From: Pochonia chlamydosporia 170
Taxonomy: Eukaryota; Ascomycota; Sordariomycetes; Hypocreales; Clavicipitaceae
Length of the DNA stretch: 64,000 bases
Direction: 5' to 3'
NCBI RefSeq assembly: GCF_001653235.2
Contig: NC_035790.1
Coordinates: 6,882,001-6,946,000 of the forward strand
Below, piece by piece: positions 35,572-46,987 of the stretch. A program made the translations under genes and the position numbers. Every line of letters begins with the position of its first letter. Within the stretch, counting starts at the first letter, position 1. The notes beneath the pieces were generated by a model, which was not told where the DNA came from, searched no databases, and worked only from the letters and a program-made list of their open reading frames with translations.

Positions 35572-35964
35572 CTACGTCCTCTGAATCAAATCCCACTGAT
35601 TCCCATACAAGTCCTTCCAAACACCCACCCTCCCATACTCCTGCACAACCGGCTCCCTCACCCACTCCACCCCCGCCTCACTCATCCTCTTGTAGTCCCC
35701 CTCAAAGTCCTGCGTCTCCAGGAACAAAAACACCCGCCCGCCGGCTTGGTTGCCCACCGACGCGAGCTGCTCCTCCGTGTTGGCCTGCTGCAGGACAATG
35801 GTGGTAGCGCCGGGGGGTGCGCCGGGCGGCGCGATGGTGACCCAGCGCTTGGACTGTGCGGGGATGGGCGTGTCCTCGACGAGGGTGAAGCCGATTTTTG
35901 TGTAGAATGCTATTGCTTCGTCGTAGTTGCGGACGGTGAGGGCTACGTGGCATATGTGAGTCAT
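35572..35964 (-). CDS. VOC superfamily (glyoxalase/bleomycin-resistance-like) protein
   Basis: A 130-aa single-exon protein made of two beta-alpha-beta-beta-beta-type halves. The start ITHICHVAL-like first strand (residues 3-10), AIAFYTKIGFTLVED and the closing YGNQWDLIQ are typical of vicinal oxygen chelate proteins. The first metal-ligand His is present near residue 7; the last position, often Glu, is Asp here. Family members include lyoxalases, dioxygenases and drug-binding proteins; the substrate cannot be told. It is convergent with the betaine aldehyde dehydrogenase (239 bp between stops), with no evident functional link. Confidence 0.82.
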   Translation of the reverse strand: MTHICHVALTVRNYDEAIAFYTKIGFTLVEDTPIPAQSKRWVTIAPPGAPPGATTIVLQQANTEEQLASVGNQAGGRVFLFLETQDFEGDYKRMSEAGVEWVREPVVQEYGRVGVWKDLYGNQWDLIQRT

Positions 35965-36971
35965 TTTGTTTGACTTGTCTGCTTTGAATTTATGAGGATG
36001 AGGAGGGAGAGGGGAGGGGGATGTGAGTTGTGAGGGGAGGTGAGGTTGGCGATGTTACATAAGCGTCTGGAGCTAGTGCAATGTACATGTGTACGTATTG
36101 GTGCGTAGTGAGTTGAATTGAAATGTGAGGTTCGAGAAAGTGTGTTGATTGTTGTTAAAGACGGACTGAATGGGTTTGCTTGGATTTGTATGTGATGGTT
36201 GTGTGATATAATCTCGGTTGGCAGCGTGAAGTGATGTTTGAGCGTCAAACGGATGGGCTTGTAAGGTGCCTTGGCGCATATGCCCGCACCTTAAACATGG
36301 CATTCTTTCACCCAAAGGAACCAAAAGGTAAGCTTCTCATGACATTTATCTTCTCTTCTTAGTACGCATTGCAGTGAGTCAGGATGAGCCCCTGCCTACC
36401 CTATTGGAGGGCAGAGCATGCCAATTTACTCATGGCGCATGTAATCTAGATTGAGTTATTTGATTTATGAGAAACTTCTGTGTCGATTATAGCTTGAATC
36501 GAGGACGCGTCGTAGTTACACTATGCTGTTAAATAATTCCGGCAGGAAGTCACATTGATTAGAGCAACTGCAGGGATGACCACACCGCATGGTATACGTA
36601 CACAGTTGGATGGAGCGGTATCATTATACAATAGGGTACAATTTATACCAGCTGTGTCATACTATTTGTATACACTGTACTAGCAAGGAAACGTCCTCGC
36701 ATGCTTGCAAATACCCATAGACTGCCCCCCTACAAAAAAGCATGTTTCAACACCGGCGTACGGACACAAGAGATATATACAAGACACAGCATCACATACC
36801 CCTTACTTGACCAACCACTCGTACAATTAAATGTCTTATGTCTATGTAATTACCAAGTTATTGTGCAAACACCCTCCCAAGCACATATTCACATATCCAC
36901 AGCTAATACTCCAACGAATAAACACAGGCTATGTACACAGAATTTAAAGTCATACAGCCCATCAGCCACAA
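35965..36971. other. Intergenic between VOC gene and amidase
   Basis: About 1 kb comprising the promoter of the VOC gene and the 3' flank of the amidase. The part from about 36,400 to 36,900 is AT-rich. No gene is seen. Confidence 0.55.
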
Positions 36972-38953
36972 TTACAAAGGAACAGGCAAGTTCCTCTGCA
37001 GATAGCCCCTCCACTTTGGCAGCGTCCTAGCATACTTGGTCCCCCTGGTCAAGTCCTCAATAGCACTACCCCATCTAACAAGCTCCTCCTCCGCCCACGC
37101 CGTCTGCAAAATAGCCAGTCCGTACCCCATCCCCGAGTCAGGGTGAATGCCGGCCGGTAGCGTGATAACTGGGTATCCAGCCTGCGCGGAAGTCTGGTAG
37201 CTCTGGCCAACATCAGGGGGAACAAGGAGTCCGCTGAGCTTTTTACCCTTGTACGTGAGGGCGTCGTTGATGCCACCGCGGGAAGTGGACTGGCAAAAGT
37301 TCAGAGCCTGCCAGTACGTCTCGTTCTTTTCGCCCTTTGTCGCCTGGGACGCCAGGAAGCCGTCTTGGCCGGAGAACCACGCCGGGTTGCCCTGGGGCCA
37401 GGGGTTGCCGCCCTCGGAGCCGTCATTGTCAAAGTTGTACTGGATGATGTCGTCGATGGTGCGGACGTTGGTGTTTGTCAGCTCAGAGAGATACTTGTTG
37501 ATGTTGTTGTAGAAGTCGACCTTGACGTAGGTGTACTCCGACTCGTTGGGGAAGCCACGCGTGGTGCCATAGTCCCAGTTCCAGCCGTCGGGGGAGACGA
37601 TGGTCTCGTAGTTGGTGATCTCGGTGTTGTTGATGATGGTTGCGCCGGCGCTCTCGATGAGCTTGACGAGGGAGGTGAGCGTGGCCTGCTGCTCGGGGTC
37701 GGCGTGCACCCAGAAGCTCTTCCAGGGGATGCCAAAGGTGGCGTTCTTGAGGGCCTTCTTGTTGGTGAGGAACTGGGCGTAGCCACCTTGAGGGGTCTTG
37801 CCCTTTTGCGCGGCCGTGTAGTTGTCGCGCGAGTCGATGCCGTAGATGGCGTCGAATGCGTAGACTGCGTCGCGGACGGTGCGGCCAAACGTGCCGACTG
37901 AGTCTTGGTGTTCAGTCTCAGGGATGACGCCGGCGCGGGAGGTGAGGCCAACGGTGGGCTTGAAGCCGACGATGGAGTTTCTCATGGCAGGGTTGATGAC
38001 TTTTGATTGTTAGATTGAGTTCTCATGTTTCGATATCATGACACTTCTTCGCCGCCATATGAATTTAAGGGGCAAAAAAAGGTTACTCACCACTTCCGTC
38101 AGTCTCAGTTCCCAACGAGAAAGCAATGCAGTTGGCGCCGACACCAACGCCGCTACCAGAAGAACTGCCTCCAGGGTTCACGGTAAAGTTGTACGCGCTT
38201 CTGCACTGTCCGCCACGGCCAGAGTATCCCTCGGAGTAGTTGTTGCTTCGCATGTCCGCCCACTCACTGAGCGTAGCCTTTCCAAACAAGACGGCACCAG
38301 CGGCACGCAGCTTCGCAACGACGTGAGCATCACGGGGCACGCGGCTACCCAACAAAGCCCAGCTACCGGCCGTCGTCTCCAGGTTATCCTTGGTACCGAT
38401 ATTGTCCTTGACGGTGAAGGGGATTCCGTGAAGAGGACCGCAGTGTTTGCCTTGCTTGCGCTCCTGATCGCGCTGTGCGGCAATGGCAAGCACATCTGGG
38501 TTGATTTGCATGACGGAGCTGGGTTTCAATTGAGTCAGCCAGCGTTCTACTTTGTAAACATTGGGGGAACAATGGCGTGAGATTCTTCCAATCTTTCGAC
38601 TTGAACGCCCGAGTCATCGATATAGTGCGTTGTAAATAGACTTACTTGATGTACTGCTGCGTCTGGAACGTCCTCGTCATGTAGCAAGTGACAAGCTGGA
38701 CGCTCGTCAAGCTCCCATTTTCCATGGCCTTCCTCATATCATCAATCGTCGCCTCCTCCAGCTTGAGGCCGCCGCACCTCTTCATGGGAAACAGCTTATC
38801 CGTGCCTGCATTCTCCAGTTTCGGAATCAAATTGGGCGTGAATTCGAACAAACCATCACTTCCATGTCTCCCAGTGGTATTTGCAGTGGTATTGGCAGTG
38901 GTAGCCGCAGCCGCCGCCGACGCCGCCAACAACGAAAGCAAAGACGATCGCAT
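36972..38953 (-). CDS. Secreted amidase (amidase-signature family)
   Basis: Hydrolase of amide bonds with a Ser-Ser-Lys triad. Three exons: 38953-38646, 38518-38091 and 37999-36972; introns of 127 and 91 nt with GTAAGT and GTGAGT donors; 587 aa. Residues 1 to about 18 form an Ala-rich signal peptide, so the enzyme is probably secreted or vacuolar. The catalytic Lys lies in FTVKDNIGTKDN; the Ser nucleophile region is the GGSSSGSGVGVGA stretch followed by GTETDGS, split by intron 2 and correctly re-formed as GSVINPAMRN. Exon 1 joins exon 2 as QYINSVMQINPDVLA, the usual fungal amidase context. The substrate is unknown; relatives include acetamidase-like and glutamyl-tRNA amidotransferase A-like proteins. 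Confidence 0.9.
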
Positions 38954-40478
38954 CTCGAATTATTTGTATCCGTCGTTCACACCCCACAGACAACTCGACC
39001 CAAAACAAAGCAAAAGCAATCCGTGCGCGATGCAAATCCCCCGAAACGAGAGATCGTGGCGCCCGTGCTCCGTCACAGGCTGAAGAATCAAGGAGTCGGA
39101 GTGCAGGCAGAGGAGATAGATCTGCTCCCGGTGGCTGCGCATGAAACTTGACGGATGGAATGGGCGAGCCAACGAGAAGTTATTATTTACATTGACACAG
39201 AACTTGGAGTTCGGACGCCACGGCGCACCGAAGCCACGGACAGCGCCGTTCCCACAGACTAGCAAGGTTATGGTCTACTGTACAGTAACGTGTGGCATCC
39301 TCTTATTTTTTTTTTCTTTGGTTCTATTCTGTTTCTCGGCGGAAAAACGTGTCTTAGACAGGGAGCCCTGTTCAATACACAAGTCATGACTGACGAAATA
39401 TTGGAATGCCAAGACGCGGGCTGCATGGGAAGAGGCCGTTTGTGCATCGAACCGCCAGGATAGCCACATGGCATATTGCAGGAAACCGCGGATTGCTGAT
39501 GCTACTTGACGTTAGGGGTGATGAGCTGGTCAACGTTCGGCTCCAGTCGACGAAGTGGACTCAACTATCTCTGCGAAGGATGTGCCGCTGCGCTTGTCCA
39601 CATCCATCCATTGATACGATCATTAATGGGGCAGCTGGAAGGATTCAATGATGGCTCTTGGTGGATTAGCATGCACTAGTGCTTCCTTTTTAGCCGGCAT
39701 TGCGACGCTCAAAGACACCAGAAGTCTTTCTGGTCCATTTCCCTCGCCTGTGGACGTGCCAGACATGGGCAAAAAGGTTCAAATCAAGCAGTTATGTGGC
39801 GCAAGCAACGGAGCCAGCCACCGGAAATGGTGACCCTCATCTTCAGGGTTGACTTTTCTGCAAGAATCATGGACCTGCATGGGATAGTCCCAGAGACCCA
39901 TCTCGCCGAAAGAGCTCGCCATCTCAGATGAACCATGTTGACCATCCATCATCCAGCAAGGAGACAAGCAACCGGCCGGCACCCTTTCCCGAAGGCGCAG
40001 GCTTCTGTGGAGAAGATGTCCGAGATTTTCGTCTCCACGTAGGAAAATAGGAGAATACTGTGATGGCTCCAGAATCGAACGCGTTGCAACATGTCTAAAT
40101 AATATTCTTGACTCGGACCCGTGTTTGGAATGCTGGAGCAGTTGCTTGTTTGGCCAACGATTGGAGGCAATGCCCCGATCAAGGCAGAAAACATACTTGG
40201 CAGGGGGTAATTGAGACATGCCCTTGTCAGATGTGAAGCATTCATGCTTAAATCGGTCAAAAATGCCATGCATCAAGCATAACAGTCGCTGTTCTTTTCT
40301 ATGATATATCAAACGCGGTGAAGGCTTCACCCGCACATTGTGAATTGACAGTGGCCCAAAGACTTGTGGTCCTTGAAGCCAAGCCCGATGTTACCACCAA
40401 CTCCCCCAAATATACCACCCCAGTCCCATTGCTAAAACAGCTTTGTTGTCTTCAAGAGCCGCATGACGCTCTTATCCC
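38954..40478. other. Intergenic between amidase and rhodopsin-like gene
   Basis: The amidase promoter region and the 3' flank of the membrane-protein gene. A minus-strand frame of about 185 codons (39,779-40,336) is open but shows no family motif, no convincing start and no codon bias; it was not called. Nothing else was recognised. Confidence 0.5.
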
Positions 40479-41850
40479 TTAATATTGTACATACTTTGCG
40501 CCTGGTTGATTCCCAGACTCCAACTGACCCTCCTTGACATCAAAATCAACTCTTACAAAAATGCCATCACTGCCTGTTTGGCTGTTGTTGTCATGCTGCG
40601 AAATAGCATGCACTTCGTGTCCATACGCTGTCGTATTCTCTTGACTGGCCAGCATGCTGTGTTGTGAGCGTAATCGAAATGTGCTGAGCGCTGTGCCCTT
40701 GGAGCGACGACTTGTGCTCCGGTTGTACTTGGAGTTGCCGGACTCCGTCTGAATCTTCTTGTTGAGAATATACTTGTCAAAGATGGGCTTGATTCCTGGA
40801 ATAGACAGAGCGATGAGGGTGGCACCGATTTCCGATGTTTCGACTGCGAGCATGGGGTTGTAGCTCCAAGACTAAGCCATGAGTCAGTAACAGGAAAGCA
40901 ATATGCTCAATGAGACTGGACGAGTTAAATACCATATCGGATTCCCATTGTCCCAAAATAACGAGAACAAGGCGAGCAATCGAAATAGCAATGACACTGC
41001 GAGTTAATTAGCGTCAAACAGCCCCACGCCAGAACCATAATAGAGTAAATGCGTACCCGATACCTGGCAAGAGAATGCAAGCCAGCTGAATCTTCCTCTT
41101 TCGAGGCATCTCCAGAATTCTCAACATAGCCACCGGGATACCAAACAGCAGCAAGTCGCACAACAAGGACACTGACGAGTTCACACTGTACACTAATCCC
41201 CATTGCAGACATGTGTATCTCTCCCAGCCGGGTTCCCAGCCGTACGGCCACAGTCCTGTGACAGGCTTACAGTGGAATATCAGCAAGAACAGCTGCGGCA
41301 AGAAGCCGGCCACGATAACGCCCAACACAGCCTGGATAGCAATCAAGAAGCCCCGGTGGAGGCCGCAAATGCGGTAGTAAAATGCCAATCCAGAAATGCG
41401 GCAGAGCAAAAGGGCCGTTGTATAGACAATATGGGCAGCAAAGTCGAGGACCTGGGTGCGCATGACGATGTCGACGGGGAGGACGTATTGGATGTAGACA
41501 AAATGTCGGCCTGATCCGAGTTGAATCAGGTCAATAGATAGGCCGACAAAGATAATTAGAAGCACCTGGCATTGTTAGAATTGTTCACTGTCGCCCTGGC
41601 ATTGTGAGTGACTTGGATGGCAGGTCTCTCGAGAACATACCAGTGACGCAACCGCAAGTCCATCGTCATAGCCAAATCTCCGTACGATGAATGCCCTGGA
41701 CAACACTCTCCCAACAACCACCAGAAATGTCAAAATCGTCACAATCAAAATCCCCACAATAGCTGGCCGGTCTTTACTCTCAAGCAAGGTCGCTCTCGAT
41801 ACTTCGGAGGGCACTCGGCCGTCAGCTATAGCCTGGTCGACGTCGCTCAT
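40479..41850 (-). CDS. Fungal rhodopsin-like (Pth11-related) 7-TM membrane protein
   Basis: A 391-aa integral plasma-membrane protein of the fungal rhodopsin-domain family. Some related proteins are surface-sensing receptors in pathogens, but most are uncharacterised. Four exons: 41850-41641, 41565-41057, 40996-40933 and 40871-40479, with introns of 75, 60 and 61 nt. The ATG at 41850 (MSDVDQAIAD) is preferred; the frame is open further upstream but without an ATG. Hydrophobic segments run from GILIVTILTFLVVVGRVLS through seven stretches. The loop after TM1 has RRFGYDDGLAVAS, a variant of the family's conserved D-D motif, and HCKPVTGLWPYGW follows TM4. There is no N-terminal CFEM Cys pattern. 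The cytoplasmic tail of about 110 residues is hydrophilic. The ligand is unknown. Confidence 0.85.
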
Positions 41851-44465
41851 CGTGTCTGAAGCGAACTCGAGGTCCAAGCCTCTTACATTTACAACAAGAA
41901 GAGCAAGCAAAGACCAAGGGATATGTATAAATAAGAAGAGAAGAGAAGGTGATCGCGACACAGAATCTGAGTTAGTGTTCCATGATGTGGAACGAATCCA
42001 CCCACTAAACCACAGAGCACACCAGACTCTATTTGCAGTAACTTGTATCTACCGACCACTGCCAGAGAATGGCTGAGTGTGGTACCCAAACCAGCTGGAT
42101 ATCGAGCCGTGGTACGGAGTACGGGACGGCCATCTTTGGTCCAGGGCTTGCAATGGCTGTTGGTGGGCGCCGTGTTTCGCCAGCTACCCGGGGTGGTCCG
42201 GCTTGGATCCTTGGAAGATTCGAAGGGGATGGTTAGCAGGGGCGATGATGATTTGCTGGAAGCATGTTGAACCAGTGGTGGTGGTGTGTCCAGAATTTTG
42301 GAGCGAGTCAAAATGAGTGCCAAAGACACTCACTTACTCGTGTGCCTTGAGCTGAGCTGAGGAGCTACCGGCTGTAGAGGCGGCGCGGACCAGTGTGGCG
42401 CTGGGAGAGGGTTGCCAAGTGTCAAGTGCCTACCAAATTTGACTAGCCGCGCTGGAACGTTGCTTGTCCGTTTTGGTAGTGTCGAGACGAGAAGAGAAGA
42501 GAAGAGACGAGCATGTTGAGCGGTTTAGTCGCCGTCAATGAGAAGAGCAAGGGGACGTCAAGTTATCGATCTAGACCTGCGAGTGCTCTTGGCCGTTGCA
42601 GGGAGGAGCAAGCAGGAAGTAGGGATACAACGAATTCAGGGACTGCAAAACTGCTGTAAAGTATGCCACAATTTTGATTTGGGATGCAGGTGGAATAGTA
42701 TCGCCTGGTGGGTACGGAGTAGTTTCGCTTTTGCACACAATGCTGATGGCCTTTGCTGCATTGGAATGTTCAATGTTGTCAGTTGTGGCCTCTGCTCCCT
42801 GGAGGAAGATGTCTCCTGCTCCCTGCCCATTTCGGTTGATGCACCAGACTCTTCATTGGTGGGTCTAGGACCTTCAGTGAATTTCGGTACCAAGCTTGTG
42901 GGATTTGAACATTGAAGCCATGCCGGTGGGTCGCCCCCCACTAATCGACGTGCTAAATGCAAATCGCGCAGCTGTTCGTCGTCAGTTGACGGGGACTGGG
43001 ATGGGAAAGTTAGGCGAGGTTAGTGAGCAAGAACATTCATCGCACCTTCCAGTCAGAATCCGGCACGGGTTCGCTGGTTCCGACAGCCAATTAGGGCCTG
43101 TGACCAGCGCTGCACCTGGTACGTACCTGCAGCAGTAACTCGCAACTGCCGACGACGGCTGTCAAGGTTGGTGCCGTTGAGCAATCAACATTGAATCAAT
43201 GTCAGCTGGTTGAATGCAATCTCAACTTTAAACTCATCAGTTATGTCGACAGACAATTTCAGCGCATACTTCTCGACCACGCCATTCACTGTCACCACTT
43301 TGATCCTGCTTGATTTCGGCTCCCCCCAGCGCTGTGAAGCCACCATTCTCCATCGTAAATTTGCCGATGCGCGGAATCTGCCAGTCCGGAGTGGATTCCG
43401 TCATGCTAAACAGGAGGTGTGGACGCCTCTTTTTCAAGGACTGCAGCTTTTCCGTCATCAGCCACCAGCGACACCACTAGGTAGGTTCCTCCCTCAAACT
43501 TCCATCAATCGAAAATGATGCCCCTGTTGACTATAGTCTTAGCATCAAGTGGTCTGCCACAAGTACTCTCAGTGGCTTGAAGGGGGGGACCTGACCTGCA
43601 TGAGGTTGCACATCTGGACACTCGTATGAGCTGTCACTTGAGCCCAGGAACAGGGCATTTACCCCCCTTTCAATCGATAGAGGAGTTCATCGGCTGGACG
43701 AACGCAATCTAAATCATTTCCCCATTGCTCTCATTATGCTTCACCAGCGGGTCGGACTTTTGGAAGCGAGAGAGCTGCTTCCGTCGGTAACAGGCACTGG
43801 GGCGTTTTCGGTTCCCAAAGTGCCTGGTGGATCAACACATGGTTCAAACTATGGACTTGCTCTCTTGACAATTCTGACATATTGAAATGGCGTCGAGTCG
43901 GCAGAACTTTGGATATGTTGCCTCACCCCTGTCGCTCGCTGAGGAACTAGCCTGGATCCATCGTCGCTGGCCGTGGCCACCTCCGGCAATCAGAACCCCA
44001 ATAGTTTGCTCTTCGGTTCGAGTATTCCACCGGGCCGGCTAACACTAAAAATACTTCAGCTATCTCTTTGAAATTGCGAGTTGTCGACTAGGGTGATGAT
44101 ACCTGTAACTGGAAGGGTAACTATGAGTTGCATCATAAGCAATCTCGAGAGTTGTTGTTACCTTCATCTCCTGGCGTTGTTTCTACGGCTGTCACAATGG
44201 CCTTCGCTATGACCACAAGATGTCACTGAATGTCACTGAATATAAGCTCAATTAAAGGAAAGCTCTCGAACATTACCATAAAGGGAGTCTAGGTTTCTCC
44301 TTTTCCTGAGGATCGTCAAGTCAATCAAGCCACAGCGAGTACGCTCCCTTCTACGTAAATAAACAATGGTCAAAATGGATATTATCCTGCAATTTTGGAA
44401 CCTATAACAATATCTCCCGGAACCTGCAATACGAGACCAGCCTTAATCGCCACCAATCTCCTGAC
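41851..44465. other. Intergenic between rhodopsin-like gene and GNAT gene
   Basis: 2.6 kb without a supportable gene. Frames of up to about 125 codons exist on both strands but lack motifs or plausible starts. It presumably holds the rhodopsin-like gene promoter. Confidence 0.5.
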
Positions 44466-45050
44466 TTAGAATCTCCTCTTCTCATCTGCCAAGTCTTCCC
44501 ACTTATCCCTCCCAATCCTGTACTCAACCTCGCCCTCCTCCGTCCCAGGAACCGGATCTTCAAAATCTACCCAAAATCTCCGAACAAGCTGCATTCCGCA
44601 CGCACTCATTGTCCCCCTCGACGCTGCATTCACACTCATCGTCTGCCCCCAGACCTCGTGCAACCGCAGCTCATCGAAACCATACTTCATCAACGCCCTC
44701 GCGCCCTCCTTCGCGTACCCCTGGCGCCAAAACCCTGGAAGTAAGCGATATCCGATTTCAGCTTGCGTCGCCTCCACTGCCCCATTTACCACAGTGGGTG
44801 CTAGGGAGAACCAGCCGATTATTTTGTCGTCCAAATATCCTACCCAGTAGCCTAGACCGTCGACTTTTGTCGAGGCGTCGAGACGGGAGGCGTGGTCGGC
44901 GGTGGCTTGGGCAGGGGTAAGGGGCTCGTTTTCGAGATATTTCATGACAATGGGAGAGGCGTCGAGGTCGACGAAGAGGTTGATGTGTGAAGAGGATGAG
45001 GTTAAGGGTCGGAGGATGAGGCGGGTCGTGGTGATTTTGGGTTGAGGCAT
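44466..45050 (-). CDS. GNAT family N-acetyltransferase (RimL/RimJ-like)
   Basis: Acetyl-CoA-dependent acetyltransferase, 194 aa in a single exon. The ATG at 45050 (MPQPKI) precedes the family opening TTRLILRPLT. The acetyl-CoA binding region is LPGFWRQGYAKEGARALM (residues about 110-127), followed by the usual LHEVWGQTMSVNAASRGTM block and a C-terminal GMQLVRRFW strand. This subgroup includes ribosomal-protein and small-molecule acetylases; the substrate here cannot be told. No link to the neighbours is visible. Confidence 0.87.
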   Translation of the reverse strand: MPQPKITTTRLILRPLTSSSSHINLFVDLDASPIVMKYLENEPLTPAQATADHASRLDASTKVDGLGYWVGYLDDKIIGWFSLAPTVVNGAVEATQAEIGYRLLPGFWRQGYAKEGARALMKYGFDELRLHEVWGQTMSVNAASRGTMSACGMQLVRRFWVDFEDPVPGTEEGEVEYRIGRDKWEDLADEKRRF

Positions 45051-46301
45051 GGTGTGGTTCAATTTTAGTAGTGCTTGGCTATTACGGAGGTGAGTTTAAT
45101 GTCTAGATGTTTGTAAATGTTGTACAAGACATTGATGTGATGATTCGATTGTGGTGTCGTGACTCGTGAGTCACGCCGACCATAACAGCGGCTTTGTCAA
45201 TGAGCTGCCGCTTTGGTATTGAAGGACTGTTACCAGATAAGACTGGCAGTTCTCATACCAATTCTCCGACTCAAAATACTCTGAGGGTGTACTTCAATCT
45301 TAATTTAACGAGCGTGAGTTATCAACTTATGTAGCATCGCGAAACTAGTAACGAACCATGGCAAGGTTGTCTGTGTCCGCATCATTACAACAATTGAGGT
45401 GTACTTTCGAGGCCTACCATTATCCATCTACATGCTATATACTGACTATTCATGAATCGAGAACTTGCCTTGTATTTTCATGGTGTTCAAATTGCGAAAC
45501 TCCAATGTAGGTACAATTTGAGGCAGACAGTCGCCAAATCTTCCATTGTAAGATGATTAAAAGCCACGTTACGAACGGGACCGAATCCAAGGCTTTTTGG
45601 CAGTGTATATCTTACTGTATCTCCCGGTGTCTCTCCAAATGAAGATTGCGCCAGACTATTCGCATGCATATACCTCGCACAAGCCACGACTGTCACTTGG
45701 TCGTGGTCAATTGGGATTGGACTTCAATAGCCATCAGACCTCAGCTTGTCGGCGGTGTATCAGCATGTCTTGGCTCAGCGACGCCATAACTTTCCTGTTA
45801 TGTACTATTGCAGCATAAATGTCTGAGAATATTCCATCAACTATAGACGGGCTGAATCAACTTATCAGCACAGTCGAGAGCTACATTGCTGAAGCGGTAG
45901 CCCAGCTTACGCTCCCGGCTTTGGTTTTTGGGTTGTTACAGCAGCACTGTCCGGTAGTGAATACATTTGGTTACGTCTGAGGTTCAAGACGTGCTGGACA
46001 TCCGACAATAGCGAAAGCAGGAAGAAGCAATATAGTGATGACATAGACTCATTGAGGAGTTGGGCATCTGGCGCGGTACTTTGCGAGATGTTGGCAGACC
46101 GAAGTCCTTTGAAATGATAGAACTCAGACAAAGGCTGAACTACATGCGTTATTTCTCCGCATTGCCGTGTCGTGATTTGCTTTTTGTACTACTTCCTACA
46201 ATATACATATATGGTGTCCTGGCCCGATCACTCTTGAAGTCAAGCAATTAGCAACACGAACACCATCAAACCACTATCATTATAACCTAACCAGCAAACA
46301 A
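45051..46301. other. Intergenic upstream of the hydrophobin pseudogene
   Basis: 1.25 kb comprising the GNAT gene promoter and the upstream region of the hydrophobin locus. No gene or repeat was recognised. Confidence 0.5.
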
Positions 46302-46720
46302 ATGCAAATATCTCTCATTACTACTCTCTGCTTTGCTTCCACTGTCTTTGGACAGCCCACCGCGGCCCACCGCGGGCCAATGCAATACAGGCAGCCTACT
46401 ATGCTGCAATAGTGTTGGACCGGCGAATAGCCCTGCCATGATCCAGCTCTTGGGTCTCCTTGGGATAGTTCTTCCAAACCCTAATGTCTCGGTTGGAATG
46501 ACATGTAAGCGTGTCCCAATCATGCATAGTCTTGCTGAGTTTCTAACAAATATGCTCAAGGTACGCCCATAATGTCGGCGGGCGGCAGTTGTACGCAGCG
46601 ATCTGTTTGCTGCCAAAGCGTTCAATTCGTAAGGCTTTTCCCTGAATTGATAATGTGTATGTTGTATCTAATCAGCTCCTGTAGGGCGGTCTTCTTGGGA
46701 TCGACTGTAAGGCTGTTTAG
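46302..46720 (+). pseudogene. Class I hydrophobin gene disrupted by a 10-bp tandem duplication
   Basis: A small secreted surface-active protein gene. The ATG at 46302 opens a signal peptide (MQISLITTLCFASTVFG). Two introns of 56 nt are well formed: 46505-46560 (GTAAGC, TCTAAC, CAAG) and 46629-46684 (GTAAGG, TAG). Exon 1 carries QCNTGSLLCC and LLGLLGIVL, exon 2 CTPIM, SC and VCC, and exon 3 GGLLGIDC. The eight cysteines are spaced C-x6-CC-x32-C-x9-C-x5-CC-x12-C, within the class I range. The signal-peptide frame and the cysteine frame differ by one because GCCCACCGCG is present twice (46355-46374). With one unit the frame is continuous and would give 98 aa. As read, translation stops about 37 codons in. 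It could be a recent pseudogene, an unstable repeat allele or an assembly error. The VLPNPNVSVGMTC style is reminiscent of hydrophobins common in basidiomycetes; this resemblance is not proof of transfer. Confidence 0.85.
46355..46374 (+). repeat. Perfect 10-bp tandem duplication in hydrophobin exon 1
   Basis: GCCCACCGCG occurs twice back to back, 53 nt into the coding region and immediately after the signal peptide. It adds one unit of 10 nt, which shifts the frame by +1 and is the only defect seen in the gene. Confidence 0.93.
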
Positions 46721-46987
46721 TTTTGAGTTGGCTGAATAACGAAGCAGTGTGTTCTACTCAACACAAGGAAATGCCTTTAAGTCTTAAATACACGTATCAT
46801 GTTGCTCAGACTCTGCCATGTTCCAAATCTGATTTATATACATTGACATGCACTTTTCTGGCCTCATGGCCGTTCCGTTAAGTACATGCCAATACTTAAG
46901 ATCGTGCTTCAGTTCCAATCGAGTTCCATAACGTAACCACCAGACACTACAAAGCGAAACTCACCGAGTCAACACCATCACTTCGCA

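Noticed and set aside
37365..37901. 178-codon plus-strand frame over the amidase
   Set aside because: Antisense shadow with low-complexity Val/Gly/Asp composition.
39779..40336. Minus-strand open frame of about 185 codons between the amidase and rhodopsin-like genes
   Set aside because: No recognisable family motif, no convincing start context and irregular composition; most likely chance.
44010..44040. GGTTCGAGT sequence resembling a tRNA T-loop
   Set aside because: No matching T stem, anticodon arm or acceptor stem could be found around it.
46343..46354. A 12-nt GT...AG stretch in hydrophobin exon 1 that might have reconciled the two frames by splicing
   Set aside because: Far too short for a spliceosomal intron, and its length (a multiple of three) would not correct the frame.
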